Origin: a halophilic archaeon
GTDB lineage: Archaea; Halobacteriota; Halobacteria; Halobacteriales; Haladaptataceae
Length of the DNA: 64,000 bases
Assembly: GCA_003298465.1 (NCBI GenBank)
Contig: QNGA01000009.1
Location: forward strand, 1-64,000
Direction: 5' to 3'
The position numbers and the translations under genes are program-made. Shown here in pieces: positions 17,830 through 27,001 of the stretch. Below the pieces are notes generated by a model. That model was not told where the DNA came from, made no database searches, and saw only the letters and a program-made list of their open reading frames with translations. Within the stretch, counting starts at the first letter, position 1; every line of letters begins with the position of its first letter.

Positions 17830-18304
17830 CCTTCTCGATAATTTCCCTACGTCAGATAATGAACTACTACCTCCAGATACGGCTATAGCAAGATCTAAAA
17901 CGAATATTCAATCTTCCTTCGGTAGTGGTGCTTCTCAGTGGGGTTGTGTACTCTCTTCGAGGAAAATCTCGACGGTGGGTGAATCCTCGTCCACAACGAT
18001 AGCCGAGTCTTCTCAGCGTTAGTCGTTGAGACGTGTTTTATTGTCTGGTTTGTCGTGCTTGATCGCGTTCTCCCAAGCAAGAAAAAAGAGCTGGTTTTGC
18101 TTACTGTAGTGCTTGCTTCGTACTGTCTGACTCTCCATCAGTATGTTTGCTAGCGTCCAGTGGTGGTCGAGGAGATCGTGGCCCCACTGGCATGCTTGGT
18201 CCGAGCGGTCGAGGACTCTTGAAGAAGATACGAGGGCGCAAGACAGTACTGACGAATCCTGCTTGGTTCTTATTGAACTGCAGGCGTCGACTGGATTTCC
18301 GTTA
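17830..18304. other. No gene recognised
   Basis: About 475 bases with only short frames lacking features. It lies between two minus-strand genes. Confidence 0.45.
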
Positions 18305-20179
18305 TTAGGTCAGATGGTCCATTATACGGCGGATATCGTCTTTGGTATAGATTTTCGGCTGGAACCTCTCTGTCACACTGGAGTACAGTGACTCGTATAG
18401 CGGACTCGCCTCGCGAAGCGTCTGCCAGTCGCCAACCAATGCGCAGTATTGTCGTGCTCGAGTAAGGGCTACATTAAGACGATTTGCTCCATCGTCCCCT
18501 GCAAGAAACCCGATGTTCGAAGCCGAATTCGACCGGGTGAACGAGACGATGATTGCCTCTTTTTCGCTTCCCTGAAAGCGGTCAATCGTAGCGACGCGAA
18601 CGTGTTCGGTTCCGCCGATAGGAAGCGTCTGGAGCTGCGATCGGATCAGTGACTCTTGTGCACTGTATGGTGCGATAACGCCGATATCCTCCGGACTAAC
18701 GTCGTTATTCATAAGCATTACTACCTGTGCTGCCACGGCGTTGGCTTCCCACTGGTTCTGAAGGGATGTCTCAACTTCCTCTTCCGTATCAGCGATTTGC
18801 AGATCAAAGAGTCCAATCGGACAACTCATTAGCGGGTCGTGATCCACGCCGGTCTGAATTGAGCCATCGTAGAACTGGTTGCTCGAAAACTCTGCAAGTG
18901 CGGGAAGCATCCGGTACTGGGTATCGAATTGGATGCCGCCATCTTCTCCATAGAGCCCGTTGTCGTAGAGCAATTCGAATAGTGAATGGTGTCGCCCGTC
19001 AATGTCGTCGAATTGCTTACTCTCGCGCGTTGCGGGCAGCTGTTTGTGGTCCCCAATGAGGATTGCGCGGTCCACGACTTGAAGGGGGATAAACGTCGAC
19101 GTTTTTCGCGCTTGTGCAGCTTCGTCAGAGACTAGAACGTCAAACTTCCGTCCCTCTTTTACGAGGTAATGGGCGCTGTTATTCGTTGAGCAGACGACCT
19201 CAGCCGAGTAGGTATGTTGATTGACGTTATTGCGAACAAATGATCTATTCGATCGTCTCGCATTGATCCGTGCGATTCGAAATTCATCATCACATTCGCC
19301 GTATTGGTACAGTGATCTCTCGTCCGGTTGGTCACCCGTTCCGATGAGGATATTGTCGACGGCGGTGTTCGTCTCCGCAGTCACGAGAACGCGCTCGCCA
19401 GCGGCGGCAAGCCGACGGACTAACTCAATGAGATAGCGTGTCTTGCCTGTCCCAGGCGGTCCCTGTACGCAGTAGATGTCGCTCGCCTGCAACCCTTCGT
19501 CGATGGCTGTTGCCTGCTGGCGATTTTCATAGAGCTGTTCATCCAGCGGTTCACTGTTTACCACGGCATCGTGGTCGAACGCGATTGCCCGTTGGCCAGT
19601 GATCACGTCCCATAGCCGCGATTCATTGGGGAGCGCGTCGATAGCAGCTCGTTCGCGATCAAATACGAGGGGACTGAACACACTCGCAACGCCGACGTGT
19701 GTCGCATTTTCGATTTGCGACTGTACCGTGCTCCGCTCGTGATTCTCGATGTCCAGTTCCACGTTAAATGAGTTCGAGGAGATACGATTGACCGATGCTT
19801 CGATTATCTCGAACTCGGCGTCTTCCAGCTCATCGTAACAGATCAGCGCAACGTGGTGATCATCGTAGATATTGTAAGTCCGCTGAATGTATTCCTCTCC
19901 CTCTTCCTCGTCGTCGCCTACTTCGACGTGAAGGATGAATTGCGACGTTCCGTATATGGGTTTAGGAATGACGTCCGCAATGAACGGGATTGAGTCGTTA
20001 TTCTTGAGCTGTACGGGTGAGGAGTCTGCGATACGGTGGAGGGTCGACTCGATGGCGGCCTCCTGCTCGGCATCAAGAAAATCTTGGAGATACTGCTGGT
20101 AGCCGTGGGAGGCAGCGCCAGCAAGCGATTCGAGATCCGTTACGGGATGAACACGTCGTTCTACTGATGTGTCTGACAT
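18305..20179 (-). CDS. Superfamily 1 DNA2/UPF1-like helicase
   Basis: 624 residues from the ATG at 20179 (MSDTSVERRVHP). Residues 1-210 are an N-terminal region without recognised motifs. Then come the complete SF1B set: GPPGTGKT (240-247), the VTAETNTAVDNIL motif Ia, SDEAAQ (motif II, 351-356), LIGDHKQLPAT (III), FDTQYRML (IV), TIDRFQGSEKEAIIVSFTRS (V) and NVALTRARQ (VI). Probably a 5'-3' helicase acting on nucleic acid. It stands alone, not in an operon. The extension to 20293 is not supported. Could serve repair, mobile-element maintenance or defence; nothing nearby decides. Confidence 0.88.
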   Translation of the reverse strand: MSDTSVERRVHPVTDLESLAGAASHGYQQYLQDFLDAEQEAAIESTLHRIADSSPVQLKNNDSIPFIADVIPKPIYGTSQFILHVEVGDDEEEGEEYIQRTYNIYDDHHVALICYDELEDAEFEIIEASVNRISSNSFNVELDIENHERSTVQSQIENATHVGVASVFSPLVFDRERAAIDALPNESRLWDVITGQRAIAFDHDAVVNSEPLDEQLYENRQQATAIDEGLQASDIYCVQGPPGTGKTRYLIELVRRLAAAGERVLVTAETNTAVDNILIGTGDQPDERSLYQYGECDDEFRIARINARRSNRSFVRNNVNQHTYSAEVVCSTNNSAHYLVKEGRKFDVLVSDEAAQARKTSTFIPLQVVDRAILIGDHKQLPATRESKQFDDIDGRHHSLFELLYDNGLYGEDGGIQFDTQYRMLPALAEFSSNQFYDGSIQTGVDHDPLMSCPIGLFDLQIADTEEEVETSLQNQWEANAVAAQVVMLMNNDVSPEDIGVIAPYSAQESLIRSQLQTLPIGGTEHVRVATIDRFQGSEKEAIIVSFTRSNSASNIGFLAGDDGANRLNVALTRARQYCALVGDWQTLREASPLYESLYSSVTERFQPKIYTKDDIRRIMDHLT

Positions 20180-20439
20180 CTGTTTGAAGGGTGGCCTGGA
20201 AGTCGGATAGATACAGCGCGACTGTAATGGTTTATCGGCAACATGTGGTGGTGAACACCGCGAAGGGAGTCGATCTGAGAAATGACATTTCACTCATTCA
20301 CGTGTAGGTAGTCTTCATACAAGAATATAACGGTTCTTAGGGAATTTTCTTGGATTGACAGGCTGAAATTAGAGTCTAGCGTCCTATCTATTAGTAAGAA
20401 TCGATATCAAAACATTACTTGACCAGACGCTAGTCGTTA

Positions 20440-20684
20440 TCCACATCGTAGCCCAGCGAACGCCCTCCAAAACGACCGCGCCGAACCCTGACAGCGACAA
20501 TAACGCTGCGCTGACGACGCGGGCGGACCTGCTCAACCGTATCCGCCAGCATGCCGCAACGGTTGTGGCCGACCACTTCCCCGAGTTGCCGGTCGAACGC
20601 ATCGAGTGGGAAATCTCGGAGCACCGTCAACTCTCGGCAGGAGCAACGAAATACGACCCTGAGAGTGGCGAGATAACGATCTTG
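20440..20684 (+). pseudogene. SprT-like N-terminal fragment (copy D)
   Basis: An open frame encodes VAQRTPSKTTAP, LLNRIRQHAATVVADHFPEL and ERIEWEISEHRQLSAGATKY, then DPESGEITIL. This aligns with residues 10-92 of the intact gene. Similarity stops abruptly at 20684, before the HELIH motif. No stop codons are inside, so it was broken by deletion or recombination. Confidence 0.75.
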
Positions 20685-20729
20685 GATATCGACTTCCAGA
20701 TGTGGACCCGCGATTGCAGGATTCTCTTG

Positions 20730-21134
20730 CTAATTAGCTAGTGGGAGCAGTGATTGTTGAGAGTCAGTCATCGGTTGTCTGAGCGCGAATTTGCCAGCGC
20801 CGCTCACGACGAGTGAAAGCGCGGCCAGACAGAGGACGATGGTCAGCTTTGAATCCGAATATCCTTCCGGAAGATGGACGAGGATGGTCGCGACGATCAT
20901 ATCAATCGCGATGACGAGGGCTGCGATTCGCGTGAAGACGCCGAGCAGGATGAGGACACCACTAGCAAGTTCGACGAATGCAACAATCCATGCCAGCACC
21001 GACGCGGCTGGGACTCCAAGGCTATTGAGGAAGCCGAAAAACTGTGAGATCGACATCACAGCCGGCCCGACGCCGAACAGTTTGCCAAGCCCATGAATGA
21101 CCATTACGAGGCCAACGGCGAGTCGAATCAACAC
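20730..21134 (-). CDS. DoxX-family membrane protein
   Basis: 134 residues with four TM helices, beginning LIRLAVGLVMVIHGLGKLF, the DoxX N-terminal signature. It continues with VLAWIVAFVELASGVLILLG, AALVIAIDMIVATILVHL and TIVLCLAALSLVVSGAGK. DoxX proteins are small quinone-associated or redox membrane proteins of varied role. The start used is a TTG preceded by GTG. An ATG at 21161 is in frame but is followed at codon 7 by TGA, which a CGA codon could have produced, so the gene may be 5'-damaged. Confidence 0.75.
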   Translation of the reverse strand: MLIRLAVGLVMVIHGLGKLFGVGPAVMSISQFFGFLNSLGVPAASVLAWIVAFVELASGVLILLGVFTRIAALVIAIDMIVATILVHLPEGYSDSKLTIVLCLAALSLVVSGAGKFALRQPMTDSQQSLLPLAN

Positions 21135-21161
21135 TGGACCTCAGGAATCCGATCTTGTCAT

Positions 21162-21774
21162 CACCAGGTGATTATCCTGCCATCACTAATACGTTAACCA
21201 GATGGAGGCAACCTACTCGCGTCGCTAGTACGGCGAGCAACGCGACTACTCTCGACGGCAGCATTGGACGCATTCCGTGGTGGAGCTCGATTTCAGAGCG
21301 TGAACCGCCAGCGGGCTTCGACTGCAATGGCCCGAGTAACGTCCCCTGTTGGAATCCTATGAAAACTGCCTGCAACGTACTCCCAGAGGAACTCTCGTTT
21401 ATCCTGCGTTGTCTGCCAAGGGGGACACCACCTTAATGCCCTCCTGAATGATCTGCATATCTGGCGTCCATCGGCCGCGTTCGTGTACTACTAGCGCTAG
21501 TATACTATACTAATCCAGCGCCGGCCTCGTGATTCTCTTTCTAGCTGGAATATGAGGCTATCTCGACACGACCACAGCTGTTGCGGCACACGCCAGTACA
21601 GAGAGTGTTCAGTCACTGAAAATCCCCTCAGAAGTACGAATATAAGTTCACTCCGGTCGATCACCCTTAAAAAGATCGAAGAGTATCCGTAGTTCGATGC
21701 AACGTCTTCCCCCGCTGATTGCCGACATCAAAATCTTCTCCGCACCTCGCCCTAAACGGTTTAATATCCCGTGA
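21162..21774. other. Intergenic region without a supported gene
   Basis: No convincing coding frame. A hydrophobic frame at 21172-21375 (minus) lacks a plausible N-terminus. The stretch contains the TACTAGCGCTAGTA palindrome and AT-rich DNA before the MFS gene. Confidence 0.45.
21489..21502. promoter_or_regulatory. Perfect 14-bp palindrome TACTAGCGCTAGTA
   Basis: A fully symmetrical site followed by TATACTATACTAA. It lies about 270 bases upstream of the MFS start, possibly an operator. Its TACTAG half-site also occurs in the 26-bp palindrome at 48107. Confidence 0.35.
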
Positions 21775-22971
21775 ATGAATGGTTTTCAATCCCTCCGAGA
21801 GTCTCCGGTAGCGGCCGTGATCTTTGCCAGCACACTGGTTGCAGGGATGGGTGTGTCGTTGATCAGCCCTGCACTCCCTGCTGTCCAAGAAGCCTGGAAT
21901 ATCACTGAAGCACAAGCGAGTCTGTTACTGTCTGCATTCACATTTCCAGGTGTCGTTCTCACAATTCCGATTGGACTTGCTGCCGATCGAACTGGCCGCA
22001 AACGAATCTTAGTTCCTTCGCTTGTCATTTTCGGCCTGAGCGGATCAGCTATCATCCTAGTTTCTAGGTTTGAGATAATTCTGCTACTCCGCGCTGTTCA
22101 AGGCGCCGCAAGCAGCGCGATTGCCACTCTCACCGTAACACTCATTGGAGATCTGTTTACTGGCGAGAAACGCCGAACACTCATTGGGATGAACGCGGCC
22201 ATCCTCGCCATCGGGGCCGCGGGGTACCCCCTCCTCGGTGGCGGACTTGCAACCCTCTCATGGATGGCCCCATTTGCATGCTTCCTGCTTGGAGTCGTCG
22301 TTGCTCTTCCTGGCGCAGTGTTTCTCGATGAACCGCCTCGAGATACGGATCAGACCGGGAGTAGTCTTCGGGAGTTTGTTACTGGTTCGACGCCGATGAA
22401 GCCGTTTGTATTACTGTACAGTTCTATTTTTGGGATTTTTCTACTTCTATACGGCGCCCAACTCACGGTCGTCCCATTTATTCTTGCACATTCCTACCAC
22501 CTTTCATCGGGGTCGATTGGACTGCTCCTTGGCCTTCCAGCGGTTGCGATGGGGGCTACAGCTATGCAGAGCGACCGGTTGCTCCACTCATTTTCGAGTT
22601 TCCAGTCGATCGCACTTGGATTCACTAGCTACGGGATCGGTCTTGTCGTGATGGCAACCGCTAGTTCTGTGTATATAGTGGCTGGAGCGCTGTTGTTGTT
22701 CGGGCTCGGGCAGGGACTTGCAGAACCAATTACGGATACGGCACTCAATGAGTTAGCGCCGGATGAATTCCGTGGCAGTATTATGAGTGTTCGAACGAGC
22801 GTGCTTCGCCTTGGGACGACGATCGGTCCACCGTTGTGTATTGGACTCGCAACAATTGTCGGGTACACTCAAACCCTGTTTATTTGTGGGCTTGCAGCCC
22901 TGGGTATTGGGATTACTTGGTTCTCGCTTCGAAGTTCATATCCACAGCAACTCGTTACAATTCACGACTAA
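21775..22971 (+). CDS. MFS drug/metabolite efflux transporter
   Basis: 398 residues and about 12 TM helices. The MFS signature lies in the loop between helices 2 and 3 (LAADRTGRKRILVPSL), and a drug-antiporter-like motif C region follows helix 5 (AAILAIGAAGYPLLGGGLA). The sixth/seventh-helix linker is DEPPRDTDQTGSSLREFVTG. Resembles the Bcr/CflA- and QacA-like efflux branch. The substrate cannot be told. Single gene; possible operator upstream at 21489. Confidence 0.85.
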   Translation: MNGFQSLRESPVAAVIFASTLVAGMGVSLISPALPAVQEAWNITEAQASLLLSAFTFPGVVLTIPIGLAADRTGRKRILVPSLVIFGLSGSAIILVSRFEIILLLRAVQGAASSAIATLTVTLIGDLFTGEKRRTLIGMNAAILAIGAAGYPLLGGGLATLSWMAPFACFLLGVVVALPGAVFLDEPPRDTDQTGSSLREFVTGSTPMKPFVLLYSSIFGIFLLLYGAQLTVVPFILAHSYHLSSGSIGLLLGLPAVAMGATAMQSDRLLHSFSSFQSIALGFTSYGIGLVVMATASSVYIVAGALLLFGLGQGLAEPITDTALNELAPDEFRGSIMSVRTSVLRLGTTIGPPLCIGLATIVGYTQTLFICGLAALGIGITWFSLRSSYPQQLVTIHD

Positions 22972-23404
22972 TTCGGTATCGACTTTTCATTATGGAACCC
23001 ATCACATGTCTTATAGTGAACATTCATTGCTCACGTACGGTGCGCTACAACGATACCACTGCCGAAGAGACATTGATCTCCTCCCCTCGAAAAATGGGAC
23101 AGCGGAGAAGAACGAACCCGCGAAGTATCACTCTACCTTCTCTGGTGAGTTTAACATTCGGGCTGGCGAACAATATTTGGAGCCGGCGTTCTGGCTTTGT
23201 TTCTCTGTTGGAGCTAGATAGTGGCAAATCGAAGATGTGTCCCACGACTTGGTTCCGCTGCGTCCAGTCAGCCCAAGGCCTAGAAGAGCCGATCACTTCC
23301 GATCACTGTAATATGCGATAGTTTATGTGGGTGCCTGGTTGAGCCACTAGTATGTCTGTGGTTGAGAGCCGAGGTCTCAACGTAACCGTCATCGCTCACT
23401 CTCA
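22972..23404. other. No gene recognised
   Basis: About 430 bases with overlapping short frames on both strands, none with domain features. Confidence 0.45.
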
Positions 23405-24121
23405 ATGAATCCGTTCCATCATTCACTCGAGGAGACGTTTCGCGGCCGCTACGTCCGTGCCACCTCCAACAACGGACAAACGTACGAAGGATACGTGGAT
23501 CGGATTGAACACCACGATCGGCATGTGATCCTCTACGGCGCCGAGAAAATCACCATCCACACGGATGGCTCGGAAACACGCACGTCTGTGGGAGCGGTGA
23601 TGGTTGCCCACGTCGATGCAATCCATCTTGTCGACGTGACCCAGCAGATTACTCCTCTTCCACTTGATGAGCTGACTCCGGCACCGTATCACAGCCGCGA
23701 ATTCGAGCGGACGGTTGACAACCTCCGCTACATTGAGGAGGTTCGGGAGGCAGGTACGCTCAAGTCATTCCCTGTGGTTCGCCCGCAGGACGACGGCTAT
23801 GAGATTGTCGAAGGTCATAAACGTATCTGGGTCTGTGACTGTGCCGGGTTCGATACCCATCCCGTCGAAATCCGAGAGTGTTCGGACTGGGAGGCTACTG
23901 AGCAATTCGTGGCTGATCACCTTCCAACCGAGCTGCATCTTGATGATGAAGCAGGTGATGAGGAGCGAGCAGACGGGTGGTATACTGACATGGAGATTGA
24001 GCAGGCAATTCAGACACTGGTTGATCGCTGGGGTGAACGCGCACTCTCGCTCTATCCTGTTGCGTTCAATGCCGAGCGACTTGACCTCGATTTTCTCAGT
24101 ATTCCCGCCCATTCAGAGTGA
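23405..24121 (+). CDS. ParB/Spo0J-like nuclease-domain protein with N-terminal Sm/SH3-like domain
   Basis: 238 residues. Residues 10-75 look like a small beta-barrel (RGRYVRATSNNGQTYEGYVD, HVILYGAEKITIHTD). Residues 85-165 form a ParB N-terminal-type domain: FERTVDNLRYIEEVREAG, TLKSFPVVRPQDDGYEIVEG and HKRIWVCDCAGFDTHPVEI, where GHKR occupies the GERR-motif position. The rest is an acidic C-terminal region. ParB-domain proteins bind CTP and DNA for partition or act as small nucleases. No ParA is adjacent, so a partition role is unproven. Related stand-alone proteins are common in haloarchaea. Confidence 0.75.
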   Translation: MNPFHHSLEETFRGRYVRATSNNGQTYEGYVDRIEHHDRHVILYGAEKITIHTDGSETRTSVGAVMVAHVDAIHLVDVTQQITPLPLDELTPAPYHSREFERTVDNLRYIEEVREAGTLKSFPVVRPQDDGYEIVEGHKRIWVCDCAGFDTHPVEIRECSDWEATEQFVADHLPTELHLDDEAGDEERADGWYTDMEIEQAIQTLVDRWGERALSLYPVAFNAERLDLDFLSIPAHSE

Positions 24122-24327
24122 ACATTGAATATCGATGAGCAGCCCATCCACTTCAGCATCATAGATCACCAGTTTATTGCCGACTATAGAGTGGGGGATT
24201 CGGGGGTGTGGTGGATGGTGGTGCGGTGAGTCGCTTCAATTATAAAGTAATAAGATATACTGCAGTCAGTGAGGAATCCCAGGGCTGGCTATGAATTTTG
24301 TGTGCTGTATGAGGCGATTGTCTGCAG

Positions 24328-25072
24328 GGCACTGTCTAGTTGGGTCAGTTTGAGGAACGAGCAGGTCGTTGAGTTTCTTGTCCAAAGATGCTCGCAGACC
24401 TGCTCAGCGAGAGCTATGACGCGGGTTTAGAAGAATCTTGGGAGAATGAGCGGACGGCAACGCCCTGACGGGCGTCGCCGTCCGCCTCCATCAGACCGGC
24501 GGTTCGCTCAGAGAGACAACTACGATCCTCGCTGAATTAGGCGTTGAACGCTCGCATGGAGCGGTCTGGAATTGGGTGCATCGGCTGGTTGACAGCGGTT
24601 GCGACCCGCTTGAGGCCCAGCCGACAAGGGTCGCGGTTGACGAGACCGCTGTCAAGATTAACGGTGAGTGGTCTTCGTTGTATGCTGCGATAGACACCGA
24701 GACAAAGCTGATCCTCGATGTCGCATTGTTCGGACGGCACGGCACCGATCCGGCGGCTGCGTTTCTCCAACAACTTACGGAGAAACACGATCTCTCTGCG
24801 GCTGAGTTTCTCGTCGATCAATTCGGCTATCGGACTGCCCTTTCTCGATTAGGATTGAGCGGTCAAGTGAACTATACCGAGCGAAACCTGATTGAAAAGT
24901 GGTTATATACCCTCAAAATGCGTATCGACCGCTTCCATGACTCGTGGGTGGGCAGTCGGTCGAGCGTCCGCGAGTTGCTTAAACAATTCATACACTACTA
25001 CAACCGTCAGAGACCGCACCAAGCTCTTGGTGGAAAGACGCCGATCGAGGAGGTGCAGAACTAAACAGTGCC
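24328..25072 (+). mobile_element. IS6-family insertion sequence, 745 bp, damaged
   Basis: Terminal inverted repeats GGCACTGTCTAGTT (24328-24341) and AACTAAACAGTGCC (25059-25072) differ by one base. A single transposase frame lies between. The 8-bp flanks (GTCTGCAG and AAGAGATT) are not a target duplication, so the element has lost one original flank by deletion or recombination. It truncates a membrane-protein gene on its right. Confidence 0.88.
24388..25064 (+). pseudogene. IS6-family DDE transposase with early stop and frameshift
   Basis: It starts MLADLLSESYDAGLEESWEN and reaches a TGA at 24466. The family sequence resumes in another frame from about 24474 (VAVRLHQTGGSLRETTTILA), then continues open to EEVQN. 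The DDE core is visible: RVAVDETAVKINGEWSSLYA (D), LVDQFGYRTAL (D) and YTERNLIEKWLYTLKMRIDR (E). The helix-turn-helix region is split by the lesion, so the protein is probably inactive. Confidence 0.85.
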
Positions 25073-25281
25073 AAGAGATTAGTCTTCTCGGGGTTACGAG
25101 TGGTGGCATCCTGATTTGGCTTGCTTTCCAGCCTAAGAACCAACTGTGTTCACACAAGAGAATAATCGAAGCCTGCAATCCAAATTTTTTCTCTCTCATC
25201 TCTGGATTTCTTGTTCTACTCACGGGTTTCGGACTGGTTGGATTCATCTTCCAGCGTAGTTTGCTTGATTCTCCCCCGTGA
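25073..25281 (+). pseudogene. Membrane protein truncated at its 5' end by the IS6 element
   Basis: Open in frame from the IS6 right end: ISLLGVTSGGILIWLAFQ (TM), then CNPNFFSLISGFLVLLTGFG (TM) and LVGFIFQRSLLDSPP, ending in TGA. The start codon and N-terminus are missing. Its TGA overlaps the next ATG. Confidence 0.5.
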
Positions 25282-25493
25282 TGGGACCTAAGCAAGCTCT
25301 GTTTGTGAGTGTCATAATTGGGCTGGCAAGTATACTCACAGCGATCATTGACGACCAATACTCGACCGACCCCGGTGAGTTGAACCAGTCCAAAATCGCT
25401 GATGTCATAGCTATGGGCTGCTATCCAGACATCAACCCCACTTCTATTGAACGGCCTGTCTCCTCCTGCAAGCATTCTCGTCGCAAGCGATAG
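25281..25493 (+). CDS. Small one-TM protein, unknown
   Basis: 70 residues beginning MGPKQALFVSVIIGLASILT (one TM), followed by a polar tail ending in KHSRRKR. The start overlaps the previous stop (TGATG), suggesting former co-translation with the truncated gene. No family recognised; may be non-functional after the IS insertion. Confidence 0.4.
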   Translation: MGPKQALFVSVIIGLASILTAIIDDQYSTDPGELNQSKIADVIAMGCYPDINPTSIERPVSSCKHSRRKR

Positions 25494-25524
25494 CATTAAT
25501 GCTGCTAGCACCTACTATGGAACT

Positions 25525-25821
25525 ATGACAGAGATTACTCGCCGGACACGAAAAGCCCCAATTGGTATTCTCGTTGGATTGTGGGCGCTCTGGGCTATAT
25601 ATGGCCTATGGACAAGTGGCATTGATTGGCAGAACATCCCTGCCGTTATGTTTGTCGGTGGAGCGACGGCAGTCAGTCTCGGCTGTTTTGTCTGGGCGAT
25701 TGGCGTAACGATCGGTGATTATTCTCACCGACCAGGGATATATCGTCGCTTCATGCGCGTATTCGGTGGCCTTGGAATCGTCTTTCTTGGCGCACTAGCT
25801 CTCAGCGCATTCTTACTCTGA
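25525..25821 (+). CDS. Three-TM membrane protein, unknown
   Basis: 98 residues from the ATG at 25525 (MTEITRRTRKAPIGIL). Hydrophobic helices: IGILVGLWALWAIYGLW, AVMFVGGATAVSLGCFVWAI and VFGGLGIVFLGALALSAFLL. No family recognised. Confidence 0.6.
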   Translation: MTEITRRTRKAPIGILVGLWALWAIYGLWTSGIDWQNIPAVMFVGGATAVSLGCFVWAIGVTIGDYSHRPGIYRRFMRVFGGLGIVFLGALALSAFLL

Positions 25822-25830
25822 CCGTCTCCG

Positions 25831-26083
25831 TCTCACCCAGTGGACACGGCTTCTACTACCGGAGTACGTTCTGCAAGCACATGGTTGCCGTCGAAGACGC
25901 GACTGCCGACGGTTCCCTCGACGCCTTCCCCCGGAGGAGCCTGACGAGGACGACGCTGAGCGGCGCGTGACCGGCCTACATATTGGCTTCGACAAGTACG
26001 GTCGCGCGGATCATCGCTATTGGCGGTGTGAGAACTGTGGCGTGGAATCCACCGATCAACGGTCGCTGGGTAACTGCTGCTAA
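25831..26083 (+). pseudogene. SWIM zinc-finger protein, 3' fragment
   Basis: In one frame: HGFYYRSTFCKHMVAVEDAT, then ADGSLDAF. After loss of one C in a C-run near 25930 it continues PDEDDAERRVTGLHIGF, DHRYWRCENCGVESTDQRS and LGNCC. FCKHMVAVEDA is the CxH half of a SWIM zinc finger. The N-terminus is missing. It sits directly upstream of the SprT-like gene. Confidence 0.55.
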
Positions 26084-26110
26084 CCACCGCTATCTTAATC
26101 CTTTCAATTT

Positions 26111-26698
26111 ATGTCACGCGAAACGAAACTCTCCGACGTGGCCGCCCAGCAAACGCTCTCCAAAACGACCGCGCCGACTGCCGACAGTGACGACGACGCC
26201 GACGCTGCGCCGACGACACAAGCGAGCTTGCTCGACCGCGCTCGCCAGCACGCCGCCACGGTTGCGGCCGACCACTTCCCCGATCTCCCCGTCAAACGCA
26301 TCGCATGGGAAATCTCGAACCGCCGCCAACGCTCGACAGAAGCAACGAAACACGACCCTGAGAGCGACAAGCTAACGATGCCGCTCGCGTGGGACACATT
26401 CGAGCAACAGGGGTGGGAGCAGTTCAGTTCCACCGTTCGCCACGAACTCATCCACGCGAGGCAGTACCACGAGTATGGCGAAGCAGACCACGAAGAGACG
26501 TTCGACCGCTGGACCGACGCCCTCGACACCTCCCGGCACTGCGAGCGATTCACAACGCTGAACTGGTGGGTGGTCTGTACCGAATGCAGTGGGCGACTCC
26601 CACGCTACCGGCATTCGAAGGTGGTCAAGCAGCCCGAGAAGTACAGTTGTGGTGACTGTGGTGGGGCGCTGCGCGTCGAGGAGGCTGCCGGCGAATGA
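26111..26698 (+). CDS. SprT-like zinc metallopeptidase (intact copy)
   Basis: 195 residues. An acidic, Thr-rich tail (1-40) precedes the SprT-like domain. The zinc motif is HELIH (111-115), with a third likely ligand at H127 in GEADHEETF. The C-terminal zinc ribbon is C156-x2-C159 and C180-x2-C183. Related to the protease domain of SPRTN/Wss1, which degrade DNA-protein crosslinks; in haloarchaea the role is untested. Its TGA overlaps the ATG of the next gene (ATGA), so the two are translationally coupled. Four broken relatives lie at 7.9, 11.2, 17.1 and 20.4 kb. Confidence 0.85.
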   Translation: MSRETKLSDVAAQQTLSKTTAPTADSDDDADAAPTTQASLLDRARQHAATVAADHFPDLPVKRIAWEISNRRQRSTEATKHDPESDKLTMPLAWDTFEQQGWEQFSSTVRHELIHARQYHEYGEADHEETFDRWTDALDTSRHCERFTTLNWWVVCTECSGRLPRYRHSKVVKQPEKYSCGDCGGALRVEEAAGE

Positions 26699-26889
26699 CG
26701 GTCAAACGCTGCCCGAAGTGCAGCCAAAAGGTGCTGGTGGCGATGATTCACGGCCCATCGGCCATCATGCTGCGGCCGTGCGGCCACGAGATTGCCGACG
26801 AATCGCAGTTGCACGAGGACGGTAACCTCGATCCGTTGGCACCCGACGAGTGGCTCGTGCGACTGCTCGCCGACGCTGACGGCGACTAA
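26695..26889 (+). CDS. Small zinc-ribbon protein paired with SprT-like protease
   Basis: 64 residues, CPKC near the N-terminus and PCGHEIADE about 25 residues later, so a probable single zinc site (C-x2-C plus C/H). Acidic C-terminus (LAPDEWLVRLLADADGD). It overlaps the SprT-like gene by four bases. A shorter homolog follows the SprT fragment at 11374, so the pairing is conserved. Probably an adaptor or substrate-recognition partner; function unknown. Confidence 0.75.
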   Translation: MTVKRCPKCSQKVLVAMIHGPSAIMLRPCGHEIADESQLHEDGNLDPLAPDEWLVRLLADADGD

Positions 26890-26959
26890 CACTCCTTGAC
26901 GCTTCGGCCTCCCGCATCCCCTCACTCGTTCGTTTTTGATTGGTACAGGCGCTATTAGA

Positions 26960-26980
26960 GGGCAGTATAGTATACTACCC
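26960..26980. terminator. Hairpin between convergent genes
   Basis: An imperfect palindrome with GGG and CCC ends around AGTATAGTATACT, followed by TTTAC and a T-rich run. It lies between the stops of convergent genes at 26889 and 27002, so it may terminate both. Confidence 0.4.
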
Positions 26981-27001
26981 TTTACAAGTTCATTTTTATT
27001 T

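Noticed and set aside
21172..21375. 67-codon minus-strand frame with a hydrophobic C-terminus
   Set aside because: No plausible N-terminus or family pattern; tail hydrophobicity alone is not enough.
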